The notes below the pieces were generated by a model. The model had not been told where the DNA came from. It ran no database searches and worked only from the letters and a program-made list of their open reading frames with translations. 64,000 nt of DNA. Source: Straminergon stramineum. Its lineage: Eukaryota > Streptophyta > Bryopsida > Hypnales > Calliergonaceae. A program made the translations under genes and the position numbers. The stretch spans positions 44,397,001 through 44,461,000 of the forward strand of contig OY987265.1 in NCBI GenBank assembly GCA_963920665.1, in the 5' to 3' direction. Positions within the stretch are counted from its first letter, which is position 1; each line of letters opens with the position of its first letter. This document shows, in pieces, positions 48,134 to 59,700 of this stretch.

Positions 48134-51100
48134 GATCCATGGCAGGTCAGAGCAAATTCAACAACTTAAATGTTCTTTACTTTGTGCTTTCAGTTCATGT
48201 TATTATAGCAGCATGATATTAAATATCTCGATAAGCTTGTACATATATCATATGTTCTAAGTTATTTCCACAGTAGAAAAATTATGGCAAAAAAGTATTT
48301 AGTTGAGCCAATGCCACTTTGAGTTCATGTATGAAGCGTAAATGCTCTTGATGCCATTGTCCAAGGATACCTCAACTTTGAAATTTAACTAAATGATTTT
48401 AGAAGCCATAGAATGGTTAGTCACACATTGTTCCTGTACTGTACAGTACAGTGCATGATGTGCTCTCAAAAGTGGCATGCTCAAGCTCTTGCATGGTGGT
48501 CACTTGCAGGTAAGGTGCATTATCAGCGTTGCATCAACAATTTGAGTGGGGCAAGGCTGGACTTCATCGATTCCCAATAGCAATATTATGTCACTTGTTG
48601 AAGTTAAATTTTTGCCGGTAGTGCATTTACTTATGTAGTCTTTGATCTTGCCTCTCAAAGATGGCTCTTGGTAGTTGTCATCTTTGGATCATGAAGAGGT
48701 CCAAATATCGCATACAAGGAATCATATACCTTTGGGGTTGTCTCTCTTTTTCATGTTTGGAAAGTCTCGCATTCTTTTGGCTCAGTCTAATACATGGCGC
48801 ACGTTGAGCTAATGAGGAGAAGCAGGAGTTAATTATCTCAACTGTGGTAGCATTTGGGATTACAGATGCAGCTTTTAATCTCGTATTTATGTAAGAAGTG
48901 GGTGCAGCGACAGAGTGCCTGCTGGTAATGCCACATGATTAGTGGAGTCTTTGTACTCAAATCGTCTTTTTCAGCATGAGAATTCGTTCAAGCTCTCTAA
49001 GCAGCATAATGATCAACTTATCAGATGTTCATTTCCTTTATTAATTTTCTTTTCCTTTTTCTTCTTGATTTGTGCCAGAAGTTCCGTTCTCAATTATAGA
49101 TATTGCATATGCTACGCTATTCTTTTGGATCTTAACTTCATTCTCAAGTTTTAGCATATTACTATTTCATTGCCCAATGAAGTAGTAATACCATAACCTC
49201 AACGGAGCCTGTTTAGAGGTGGAAACCAAGTATTGGATTTGGAGATCATGGTTACTTGTATTTCATAATCTTGTCAGCCTTGCTTGAACAGGATCCAAAT
49301 TTTTGAGGTTATGTACAGCAAATTTAAAGTAGAGTTTTGTTATGAGAATAGCATCCCTTGCCACTCCCAGCCATGGCTTGGTATGTTATTTCTTATAATA
49401 AAGCTCTACTTCATGTCACCTTGTAGAGTCCAGTTTTTAAGGTAGCAGTGAAGATAAAAGTGGTAACACTTGAGAGTGGTGGCAAGCATACGTAGTTGCC
49501 TTGCTGTGCATAGGTTTTAACCTTTAGTTGGATCATTCTCTATTTTTTGTGGTCATGGTCCTCCACAACTTGGAGCGTGAAGAGTTTTAGTGTGAGCAAG
49601 TTTATTGCTGCTCGAAGGAGACTGTCATTGTGTATGCTGAGAAGTAAGCCACGAGTTTTGCAAGCCTTCTTTAGTTTCATGTGTGGATTAAGTTTGCTTC
49701 AGGTGTCGGCTTGATTGGTCTTTGCAACTCAGTATTTCCAAGATACTTCTAGCGAGAGTTTCACGACATGCTGAAGCAATGTGTGGGGTGATTCAGAGTC
49801 CAAGGTTCCAATGGGTTGTATATAAGTTGGGGAACCCAGTAACACTGCTATACACTAGGATAACACGAGTGTGTTACCAAGATATTGGAATGCTCTTGAT
49901 CTAATGTATGCAAGAGATACTTTGCTGATATTAATGCATACCCACTAAAGATTTCCACCATTCGTTATTGTGGAAAATATCTTCTGATAATACACTACTT
50001 AGTTAATATATGAGTCAGCTATTAGATTCGCCACCTTATAATTACAGGTTGTACTCTTGCCAATCTGTTGATGATGTTGATGAGCTCCTGACAGCTTCAG
50101 GTTGCAAACTGGAATACACTGATTGAAGTTCCAGCCACTGAGTGTCGATTCTAAGCTGAACTCGCAACATTTCGTTTACAAAAATTGGTGTCAAGTAGTT
50201 GAACTTCACAATTCCTTACAAAATCTGATAGAATATGTTATCAATTCGTTTCTACCGGTACTTAAGAATGTATTCACGTATGAGTAGGTGGGCCTTCAGA
50301 ATATAGGTGCCAGAGCCCAATGTGAATGGACTGTCATTAAGTCACTGGGCAAGCATTTGCAAGGCACATCCAAGTTTATCTTGGCTTCTTTAAATTCAGC
50401 CATTTGATCCCTTTTCCTCTTGCACCTATATCCATATGGTACATTCACACAAAGGGGAAATACACTAGATTTCGTCTTAGTGCATAGTGCCCAAACTATG
50501 CAGCACTAAGAGAAGTTTATGCATTTACAGAGGTGTAATAATGTCCACCTAACTAATGTCCGCTCTAACTGCACTACTTTTCAAAAAAAATGATTGAAAT
50601 TGGGCCACCTATTGTCTGCATATTGATAGTTATGGACTAAGAGAGGATGCATTAACACAAGTTCTATTGTATAGTGATTGACAAAACCAAGTTAGTGTTT
50701 GCTCGTGCTTACTATAATCTAAAATATGTACTAAATTAATGAAGATTTAGAGGTGTCATCAAGAGTAGGTGATAGGTGTCCAAGTGTCTACTAATGCATG
50801 GAAGTTTGAATGAAAAATTTGCAAAGGTGGTTGAAATATTTAATTTTAAAAGAGTGTCTCTCACTTTTGGTCTTGCATGTCTACACCTCCATTTATTCCA
50901 TGTATTTACAATGTAGTGGTGAGTATGGTAAGTAAGTAAAAATGTCTCTTCTCCTTCTCAACTAGTACATTGCATTTTTAGTTGTTCCACACTATGACAA
51001 GGCCATTGTCTTATGAAAAAAAAAATAGTGTAGTATCATTACTACAAAAGGAATGGAGCACATGGAAAGTAGCCAAGTGGTTTGCTACTAGTGAAGCTAG

Positions 51101-51635
51101 TGTTGAGAGAATCTGAAAGAAATGTCTTCATGATGCTAAACTCTATTTGTAGAAGGAAGACAAAATGTGATTTCATGCCATTTAAAGAAGGCATATGTGA
51201 GAGGGTGACAATTAGAGGATTTAGTTCTACCATAGAGGCATGCAAATTATTTAGGCAAAAAATTGTCAATATGATTAATTAGTTTTCAAACAATGCGAGG
51301 AGCACTAAATTTGTTTGGTTTGGAGGCTTGTGTAAAGGAAAAAAATGCCTCCTCTTTCAAAAAAGAACATTCAAGATTGTTTAGATTTTGCCAAATCTTA
51401 CAAGAATTGGACCATTGTAGATTGGTAATACACACTAATTATGATATAATTTAGTATCATTGGCTTAATTCTCTATGCTAATATTTGCCCTTAAAGGCAA
51501 CCCAATGTATTTTAGGTTTTCTTCTTTGTTTATCTTGTTTTAGAAGTCCCTTTTGAGTTTAGACTACAAGTATCTTCTAGTATTTGACCTTATTTTAAAA
51601 TATTCAGATTTGTAATTATTCTAGATGTGTTATAA
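48134..51635. other. 3' flank of the MACPF-VLIG gene and intergenic
   Basis: About 3.5 kb with no ORF above 75 codons. From 48134 to about 50500 the composition stays balanced and non-repetitive, unlike the TE-rich stretches, so it may contain a long 3' UTR, a non-coding transcript or a decayed gene. Nothing identifiable was found. Past 50.5 kb it becomes AT-rich. Confidence 0.35.
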
Positions 51636-51915
51636 CATTAGAGGGGATTTGAGGCTTCAGGAAGGCTGTTTCATGCATGTTCCCCTGTTTGTTCCCTGTG
51701 CACTCCAGGAATGGCTGATTGCTGTCAGGAAAAAAATTTTAAAAATAAAAAAATTTAGTTCTGAAATGCAAAAAGAAGTCAAAAAAATTTTCATTTTTTT
51801 CCCCCATGACGTGGCATTGTCGCGGCCATGTCAATCTCCCGCAGTGGCACCGTTCCTGCGTTCCCCGCAGCCTGGGAACTCGTAGTCTCCTAGAGGCCTC
51901 AAATCTCCCCTAATG
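51636..51915. mobile_element. L-type MITE, copy L1
   Basis: A 280-bp element with inverted ends of about 28 bp: left CATTAGAGGGGATTTGAGGC; right, reverse-complemented, CATTAGGGGAGATTTGAGGC. An A/T-only core of about 80 bp is followed by a GC-rich shoulder (GTCGCGGCCATG and similar). The 86-codon frame across it is not a credible gene. Related to 31253-31513. Confidence 0.65.
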
Positions 51916-52250
51916 TTCATGATTTTTCTACACATACCATAGGCTTTAAAAGCACAAGAATTCTACTTCTTCACCAATTAATTTGATTAAATAAAATTCA
52001 AAAAGAAATTATATTTTTTTTGCCAAAGTAGTAATAATTAGAAACACAAATGCTAATTTTCATATAATTGGTTTAATATCACAGCAATGCCTTACTCAAT
52101 GCTTGAAATTGCTTACCACTATTATTCATTTGAGCTTGTTATTGTAGAAGAAAGCTTAAATTACTTGGATTGATGATTTTATTAAGTATATATGAATTTT
52201 TGTACATATAGAATATGTTGTATATATTAAATTTTTAATAGTTACATTTG
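51916..52250. other. AT-rich intergenic, nothing recognised
   Basis: No gene, RNA or repeat boundary is seen in these 335 bp. Confidence 0.3.
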
Positions 52251-53169
52251 TTGACCCCAAAAGGACCATTGTCCCTTTGGGGGACAAAATGGATTTTGGT
52301 TAGGTTCTTATGACCTCAATTTTTAGTAAAACTTTTTGAAATTTTTCCACAAGATAGAAAAACTAATTCTCTTTGTCGGAATATAATTGTCATTTCAATC
52401 AGTGCTCGGGAGCAAAAGTTATACTACAAGAAGCCAAAATTTCATTCAATGGGAAAAAAAATAAATCCCCAAAAATTTGAAAAAAAAAATTTGGTTTTTT
52501 TTCTCATAGATTATACTTTTGTCTACATCTGAAGTTTTGATTCATTCCATTTGGATTAGTGGTGTGAAACGGTTATGAACAATCTTGTTTTTTCAGGCAA
52601 TATGAGCATCTTCTTAAAAAAATAAGTCATAGGATTCATTTCTAAATGCAATTTTCATAATTTTTCCAAATTTTTTTTGGCAAGGTTGAATTTTATTTCT
52701 AGAACAATCTCACCATTAGTATCATTGTGTTTCAATCCCATCTTAGAGCTATCAATGATTTAGATTTTCTTATAATCTTGGATCTACTTCTACTTAACAA
52801 TTTTTTAAAGAATGAAAACCAAGAGGTTTTTTAAAAAAAAAAATTTCCTAGAATATCAACTCAATTCTCCAATACAATTTTTTTTTTTTTAAATTCAAAG
52901 TCCATAGTGCAAAAAATTTCAAGAAAAGGTTGTCAAAGACTCAAAGTCATTTGAAATTGTAGGCTAGTGTACCCTAAACCTTTTTTTTCAACTTTGAATG
53001 CCAATATCTTTCAATTTGTATGGTTCAACTTCATGAAATTTTTACCACTTGATCTCATAGTAGTAGAGTAGAAGATCCTATAGTTAGATTCTAAGAAAAT
53101 AAAAATTGGTTTCTTAGGTGAATACAAATGGCAGTGATAGAAGAATGGCCTTGGTTCTTTAGGGGTTAA
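52251..53169 (+). mobile_element. TTAA-type element I
   Basis: A 919-bp element, (TTGA)CCCCAAAAGGACCATTG to GGTTCTTTAGGGGTTAA. A truncated relative is at 27311. Its interior parallels the F family in outline (ATTCATTCCATTTGGAT, GTTATGAAC) but is diverged. No transposase ORF. Confidence 0.55.
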
Positions 53170-53539
53170 CAAAACCTTTGAGATCATCATTCTTAAACTC
53201 ATTGAAGACATATGATATTATATTGAAAAAACAAAAAATGAAATGTGGTTTAGAAGGGCAAATTGAATTTAGAAATATATTTGATTATGGTGCTTAATCC
53301 CTAAAGGTTCTTGCATCTCAAAAGTGCATATGATTTGGTGAAACTTGATTGTAATTTCATTACATCTATTTTCAATATTTGATTTAAACTAAAAAACAAA
53401 TACCTAACAACTATCATTTCTACTCCATTCTAATTCTCTAAAATTATCCAAAAATTCAAGGAGATGATGCAATTGGAAACCCTTGTGTTCAAATCTAAAT
53501 TTCATAAGATTGTTTGTATTTCATTTCGATTTTCATCTT
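53170..53539 (+). repeat. dispersed repeat, related to 21389-21990 in reverse
   Basis: Uninterrupted counterpart of the repeat at 21.4-22.0 kb. It keeps GCTTAATCCCTAAAGGTTC, the position where the other copy carries a roughly 290-bp insertion. No gene. Confidence 0.5.
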
Positions 53540-53644
53540 TTAACCCCTCAAGGACCAAGTGATAGTCTAAATTTCCAAACTATACAAATATACTCTAAAC
53601 TTCAACTAAAAATAATAATGTAATAAGGACTCTTGAGGGGTTAA
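53540..53644. mobile_element. 105-bp TTAA-bounded element (deleted H derivative)
   Basis: TTAACCCCTCAAGGACC at the left, GGACTCTTGAGGGGTTAA at the right, both TTAA copies intact. The interior follows one end of the 580-bp H element (20809-21388) with the middle lost. It lies about 140 bp past the stop codon of the karyopherin gene, so it may fall in that gene's 3' UTR. Confidence 0.6.
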
Positions 53645-53780
53645 AAGATGAAAATATCAGCTAGATTAGATGTATATATACAGACACTTTTGCAATCCCT
53701 TGTCCTAGTGATTAGAATCTGAATTCAATCTAAGAAATTCAGCATATCAAAAAGAACACTATCTAGCTCCACTATGTTGA

Positions 53781-56700
53781 TCATAAGTAAGCCCTTGCCT
53801 CAGGGAACTTCTCTCTGAATCTTGTAAGAAGATCTTTTGGCACAGCTTGATGACTTGTTAATTTTTTGCCATGCTGCTTTAGGCATGCCAAAACCTCCTT
53901 CTCATAGTCAACCAATGCCAGCACACCTGTTCCCACAAAACAATACAACAGTTAGCTTAGCATGCATCATTCCATCTCTATACATGCAACAATTTCATTC
54001 ATCTCACCTCTCAAGTCATGCACACTTAAATCTTCAAGCACAAAGAAAACTTCGCTCCCTTGAGTGTCGACTCCAAATTATGTTATGTCTTCCATTGGTA
54101 AAACATGTCTATCACTATATACGTGGATAAAGGTTGCATGATCAAGTCATTTACGTTGACCTTGGACAAATGAATGCGAGGGGACATGATCTAGTTGCAT
54201 ACCCAGTTCAATTTCATGGCCATCCTCATCTTGACCGTTTTCAGCCTCTTCCTTTGCTTCCTCTTGTAGCTCACGAGCAGTTTGTGCATATCGCTCCAAA
54301 AATTCCTCTTCGTTTTCTTCGTGATCTGATGCCTCAGAGCTCGACTCCTGCCAGAACTAAGATCAGCACCTAGCAAACAATAGGTTTCAACCTTGCACAT
54401 CTGATCGACTAAATTTGTTCAACTTCATCCAGCCAGGGTGTTTGGCAGTTGGAACTCACGGTAATCCTACCATTTTTTTATCCATCCACGTACTGTTGGA
54501 CTCTCCACAGCCTTCCCATGCATGTGGTGAAGGTAAAATGAGATTTGGAGAGTAACAAGTGTTCAACTGAGATCTAACTTCGTAGGTTTTAAGTATCGCG
54601 GAAAGAGAAGTTCGTAGGTTTAGTAATATGATCAGAAGGTGCTCCAATTTATGACTTACATCGATGCTATCATCATCATCCTCATCACCAGAAGCGGATC
54701 CGCTCCTTGAATCAGATGTTGTCTCGCTTCCATCAGTCTCGGAGGATTCTAAGAGTTCCTTCAGGTCTACCATGGACTCGAGCAAAGAACGCAAGCAATG
54801 ATTGGCTGCCATTAATCCCTTCCGATTCCCAAGAAGCTCCTTATTAATGATGTGCGCCAGAACCCTTTGCAACCCAATCACTGCAATACAAAGGCTTTGA
54901 GATTAAAGACCAGTAAGTAACAGAAACTACTACATTTTGTCGGGCTTGGTCAGTAGCCATAGCGTATGCGCTGAAATTGTTCGTGGGTGAAAGGTATATC
55001 CACTCGACCCCTACATGTCTGAAAATGTGGTCTTCGAGTCTTAATAGTATCCTCTAAAGCGAGCGGCCAAATCTACGTCCTGTTTAGTTTACAGCAAAAA
55101 GGATCGTTTCAAGGGAAATAATACTAACCAGCCAGTTTCATCTCTGACTCCAAGGATAGGCCTGGATCGGCTTCGCTTTCGGCAAGACCTGCCAGCGCTT
55201 CAGCATATATGAGTACGCCTTGATTTGCACCTTCCTCAGTTATATCAAGCGTGGAATTTTCCTCAGAGGAAAGAATCTTCTCCACCTGCTCGGGTAGAAC
55301 AATAAAGCACATAGTAATGACAAGGATAAGAGGTTTCGCCAAGGGTACAGTTACGTTCGTCAGCTGCTGAAGTCGTCGTGTAGCAACCTCACAAAATCGA
55401 GGTATAAGAAGGTTTGAAATTGCTTCTCCTTCAAACGACAGCTGTGATGCATGCAATAGTGCATGCGCACAACGACAAGCACGCCAGCAGGCAGCTGAAT
55501 ATGCAGACTCAATTGCCGAAGTGATGAATGTTACTGAACATTCAAGAATGGATCTTCGAGGCCCTTGGGGTGAAGGAAGAATTTCGGCCGTGGTGAAGTG
55601 CAACATTGGACACCTCCCCTGCAAATGACAATGTGAAGAAAGGTGATTGAAGGGACTGCGTACGCATACTTGGTAAGCCTTACCAAGTCGTTCTGATATT
55701 CTCATCTCCTAGAAAGTCTATCTGAGAAGATGCGATTCTGATTTCATTGATTCTATGCGGTGTAACCAATAGTCACAAGGTAAACCTATTATATGATGCA
55801 TCATTAGACGGTAGAAGAATTAGCATCTGGGAGAGAGGAATAAATAGCATGAAAGCAGGAGCTCTTGAACCATATCAGGATGAACATTGCAAAACAAATT
55901 CAATCTGACAGACCTGCAAAGCAACCGCTTCCTCTATTGAGTCGAAAACTGACTCATCCTCCTCTTCCTCCCATGCCTTCCAATCTGACACCAAATTTGC
56001 CCAGACTTGTAGGAGCGGTTCAACTTTCATGCTTCCTGCTGCGGTTGAATCTTGAGTGTATCGCAAGATCGCAGCCAGAAGTACCGAAGCATCACACAAG
56101 GACGACGGAGGGGGGGTGACAGGAGGACAGGATTTATCCTTTACGGCGAGATCACGTGAAAGTAAAACACAAAAATAGTATGTTAGAATTGGTTAAACAA
56201 ACAAAAGTGAATATATAATAAGCTGGACAAACAATAAAAGTATAAGTTGCATGGCATTGCTTCAATGTCTTATGACTGGAAACTATAACCAAACCTGCAT
56301 AGGAGCCAGCCAGGCTCGCTGCAAAAGCTCAGCAAATGTGTTAGCAAGAGCTTCGCATCCCAACTTCCAGCTGACGAGAGCTTTTCCTCCATCTTCATCC
56401 TCGTCCGGTTCTGCACTGTCCCAAGTCTGAGCCAGCGATGCCACCGCTGTAAACCCAAGCTCTACCATCTGCACAACTCAAATACGGTCGTCCGCACATG
56501 AGGTTAATCACCCAAAATTTTCAAGTACCACAGTAATGGAGGCTAAAGGAGTTGAGTGTACTGTAATGTGATTAATAAGCCACTATGATTCAGAATCTCA
56601 GTCACTGACTGAGCCCGTAATCCTTACTTGGGGCCAGGGTTCTGGATGAGGGGGAATATTCTTGGATATCTCCCCTTGTATCGCAGCGGTAATAGCAGGA

Positions 56701-59700
56701 ACATGGGACGCAATATAGTCTTCTCCGGCCTCTGCTGCTGTTGCTAACAGTTGCAACGAGATTGTTGCCTCACCTTCTTCTGGCATACGTGCGCCTGCCA
56801 CAGTGGCTTGGAGTAGAGGCAGCCATTCTGAGGGTTTGTAGCCATCCTGTGAAGTGTAATAAGAGTAATAGTTCGGGAATTAATACCCCTAGGACAGTCG
56901 TTTCTCCAATGAATATGAATGGATACGCTAATGCAGAAGGTAATTAGTATGGGCAGTCCCCCCATCGCTTCTCACCATGTATCTTCTTAGATCCATATGC
57001 GCGGTTATTCCAATTCTCAACATGCATAGACCTAAGGTTGTTTATTAACGTAATCCATGCTAATTGGAAGAAAGAGTGCAGCCAATCTATGGTGTGATCA
57101 ACACTTTTAAAGAACAAAGCAGATATTGGAATTGTTCTTCCACCTGCCTTCAAACTATCAATCCATCGAGAGACCTAACACTGTATGTTATCTATGTGAT
57201 TGTCAATATTAACGTGATTAATGAGCTGCTGTGGCTACCAATTGCAAGTGAACATATATGTCATGGAAAAATGATAAGGTGAAAGGAACCTGAAGAAGGG
57301 ATGAAAGGGCTCCCGCTGCAGAAGCTCGTACAGGTTTCCAAGACACACCGCCTGCATTGGGTGCTAGCAAGGCCTTCAGCAAAGCATTATACACCTCTTC
57401 GCATAGTTCCTGATTCTCGATCACAAAAAATTCTCAAATTCAACAGTTCAGCAGATACCCGTCATCACGGTACCATTCAATTTCTATGAATCGCAAGAAT
57501 TTCGAAAGGTACGTCGAATTTACAATGCCCAACATGTACCACAGAAACTACAGCTAGTAACCTTTGGGTTGCTATGGCAGTGACGTCAGTTGTCAGAAGG
57601 GCAAACGCACAAACTTCTGAAGAGTTCCATAAACTGCCTTCTCCCGTGGGTCTAACAAGAGACGTCACCTACAAACAAACTCTAAAATACCGATACGGAT
57701 GCCAAGAATATGATACTTGAATTCTACACTCTTATATTTAATGAACATTGCACCATCGTTAGAGCATGACGCTTGTTTACCACTCAAGTGACTAATCGGG
57801 CTTCCTGGATACTTTGGATAAATGGTCAACCTGAAAACACTAGCATTGATGGAAAATAGCGCACCTCGGGTAAGCAAGTGGCAAGCTCCCCAAGCAGCCA
57901 GTTGGCGTTGGCGAGGACATATGGTGTTGGAGCCACCATCGAATACAACGGGAAAACCCTCGTTTGTAGCAACATAATTACTTTTTCGGAAGATTGAGTC
58001 TTCAGATACTGACAAAAAAAAGTGAAGGATTAAGTTGCCATGGTAAACTCAGCTAAGGGATTGCCTGAAATAACCACAAACATATATCTAGAATGAGTAC
58101 ATTTGCACTAGTCACCTGTTGAAGGCTGCCGTAAGCCAGCATAACACCGTAATAACTGCACATGGCAATGCGAGATATCTTTCAAAGTCAGGTGTTAACC
58201 CTGTGTAGACCATCTATGTGTATACAGGTACAGGTTAGTTTGGAAAATCGAAGGTGTTTGTCAAATCATATCCAAGGATTTACTTTTACACATCCTGAAA
58301 AGGAGAAAACAAATATATATACTTGATAACTACTTCTGATCGTGGGTCACTCCCGTCAGCTGGGAGAGGAAACTGAGACAAAAATGGCATCACCAGAATC
58401 TCCCCCGCAGTGCCTGAAACGTCCTTTCCTTTTCCTTTACCTCTCTTCTTACGTTTCATTGTGGAAACTTTCTGTGTCCCACCAGCAGTTGGAGGTCCCT
58501 GTCGGATACCAAACTACAATTAAAACCGGCGTATTCACATCAGCCTTCACTATCATAAATTAGAAAATTTGAATGCAAGCAGAATGTTGTAACGTATGTC
58601 TCCTGAACGCGAAGCCTAATCTGTAGCTCATAAGGCTATCTAATAAAAGACGCCATGAAATCTATTGCCGCTGGTCTTTTTCAGTATTACAGAACGTAAA
58701 ACCCACTCTTCTGGATTGATTTGCTGGCAGGTGTTAGTATCATGGGACTAACAGAGTCAATGCCGTCGCTAAACTGCGTCCCATACCAAGAGAAGTCTAG
58801 TGCATTGCTTGAAGGTCCGTGGATGGTGAGGGAGAAAGTTCTCAACATGTATGATATTACTTTGGCAGTGGCGATGAGGCTAAGCAGATTCAGGGCACTT
58901 TGCCGTGGTGTATGCAGATCTTCTTTCCACCCGCTTGCTTCGTCCTGAACATAGACATGAATAAAAACACGTATCACTTCAGTGACCATGATGATGACAA
59001 CGAACCGACTTGATGATTTGGTTTTTAAAAAATTTAAAAACTTATTTCACTAAATTTCTGATACTTGCGTGAGTAATAGAAAAGTACATGAATAAATTTA
59101 CCATGTCCGAAGGGAGGTTTTTCCGTAAGTACTCATCTTCGTCTTCTGTCCACTCGATCAAGTCCTGAAAATTTAATGGAAACTTCTCAAGAAGTTATCC
59201 ATCTTCTCTTCATGTGAGATATATCCACTTTGATTCATTATCTTTGTTGAAGTGCACAAGTAATTCAAGCGACCAATATGTTCTTGCAAAACCTTGTCTA
59301 ATTTACATCAGGCTAACTTCCAGTCAAAATCGGGATACAGGTAGTGCATGTACCTTCTCTTTCATAATAAGAGCCGGGAAAATAGCAGTTTCCAGCAAGT
59401 TTGAAAAGTGAGGGGCCATTAACCTCCAGCCCTGCAAATCCAGCCCGAACATTCAGTTCACGTTTTGATCTGACGTCGTCATATAAACTATTGCGAACCC
59501 ACTGAAGATGATTTAAATGCAAACGATTTTGATATTATTGACTTATTTTCATCCTCGTTCATAACCAACGAAAGATGGTTTGTTGCAGTGACCGGTCTTC
59601 ATGCGACACTATTTACCCTCTAAAATTGTCGATCGGTGATTAAAAGAATCATGTGAGATTGCACAAATCAGGACGAGAAACTTACGGGACCAGTCTCAAG

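Noticed and set aside
51625..51885. 86-codon frame
   Set aside because: It runs through the L-type MITE, including its A/T core, and has no protein family features.
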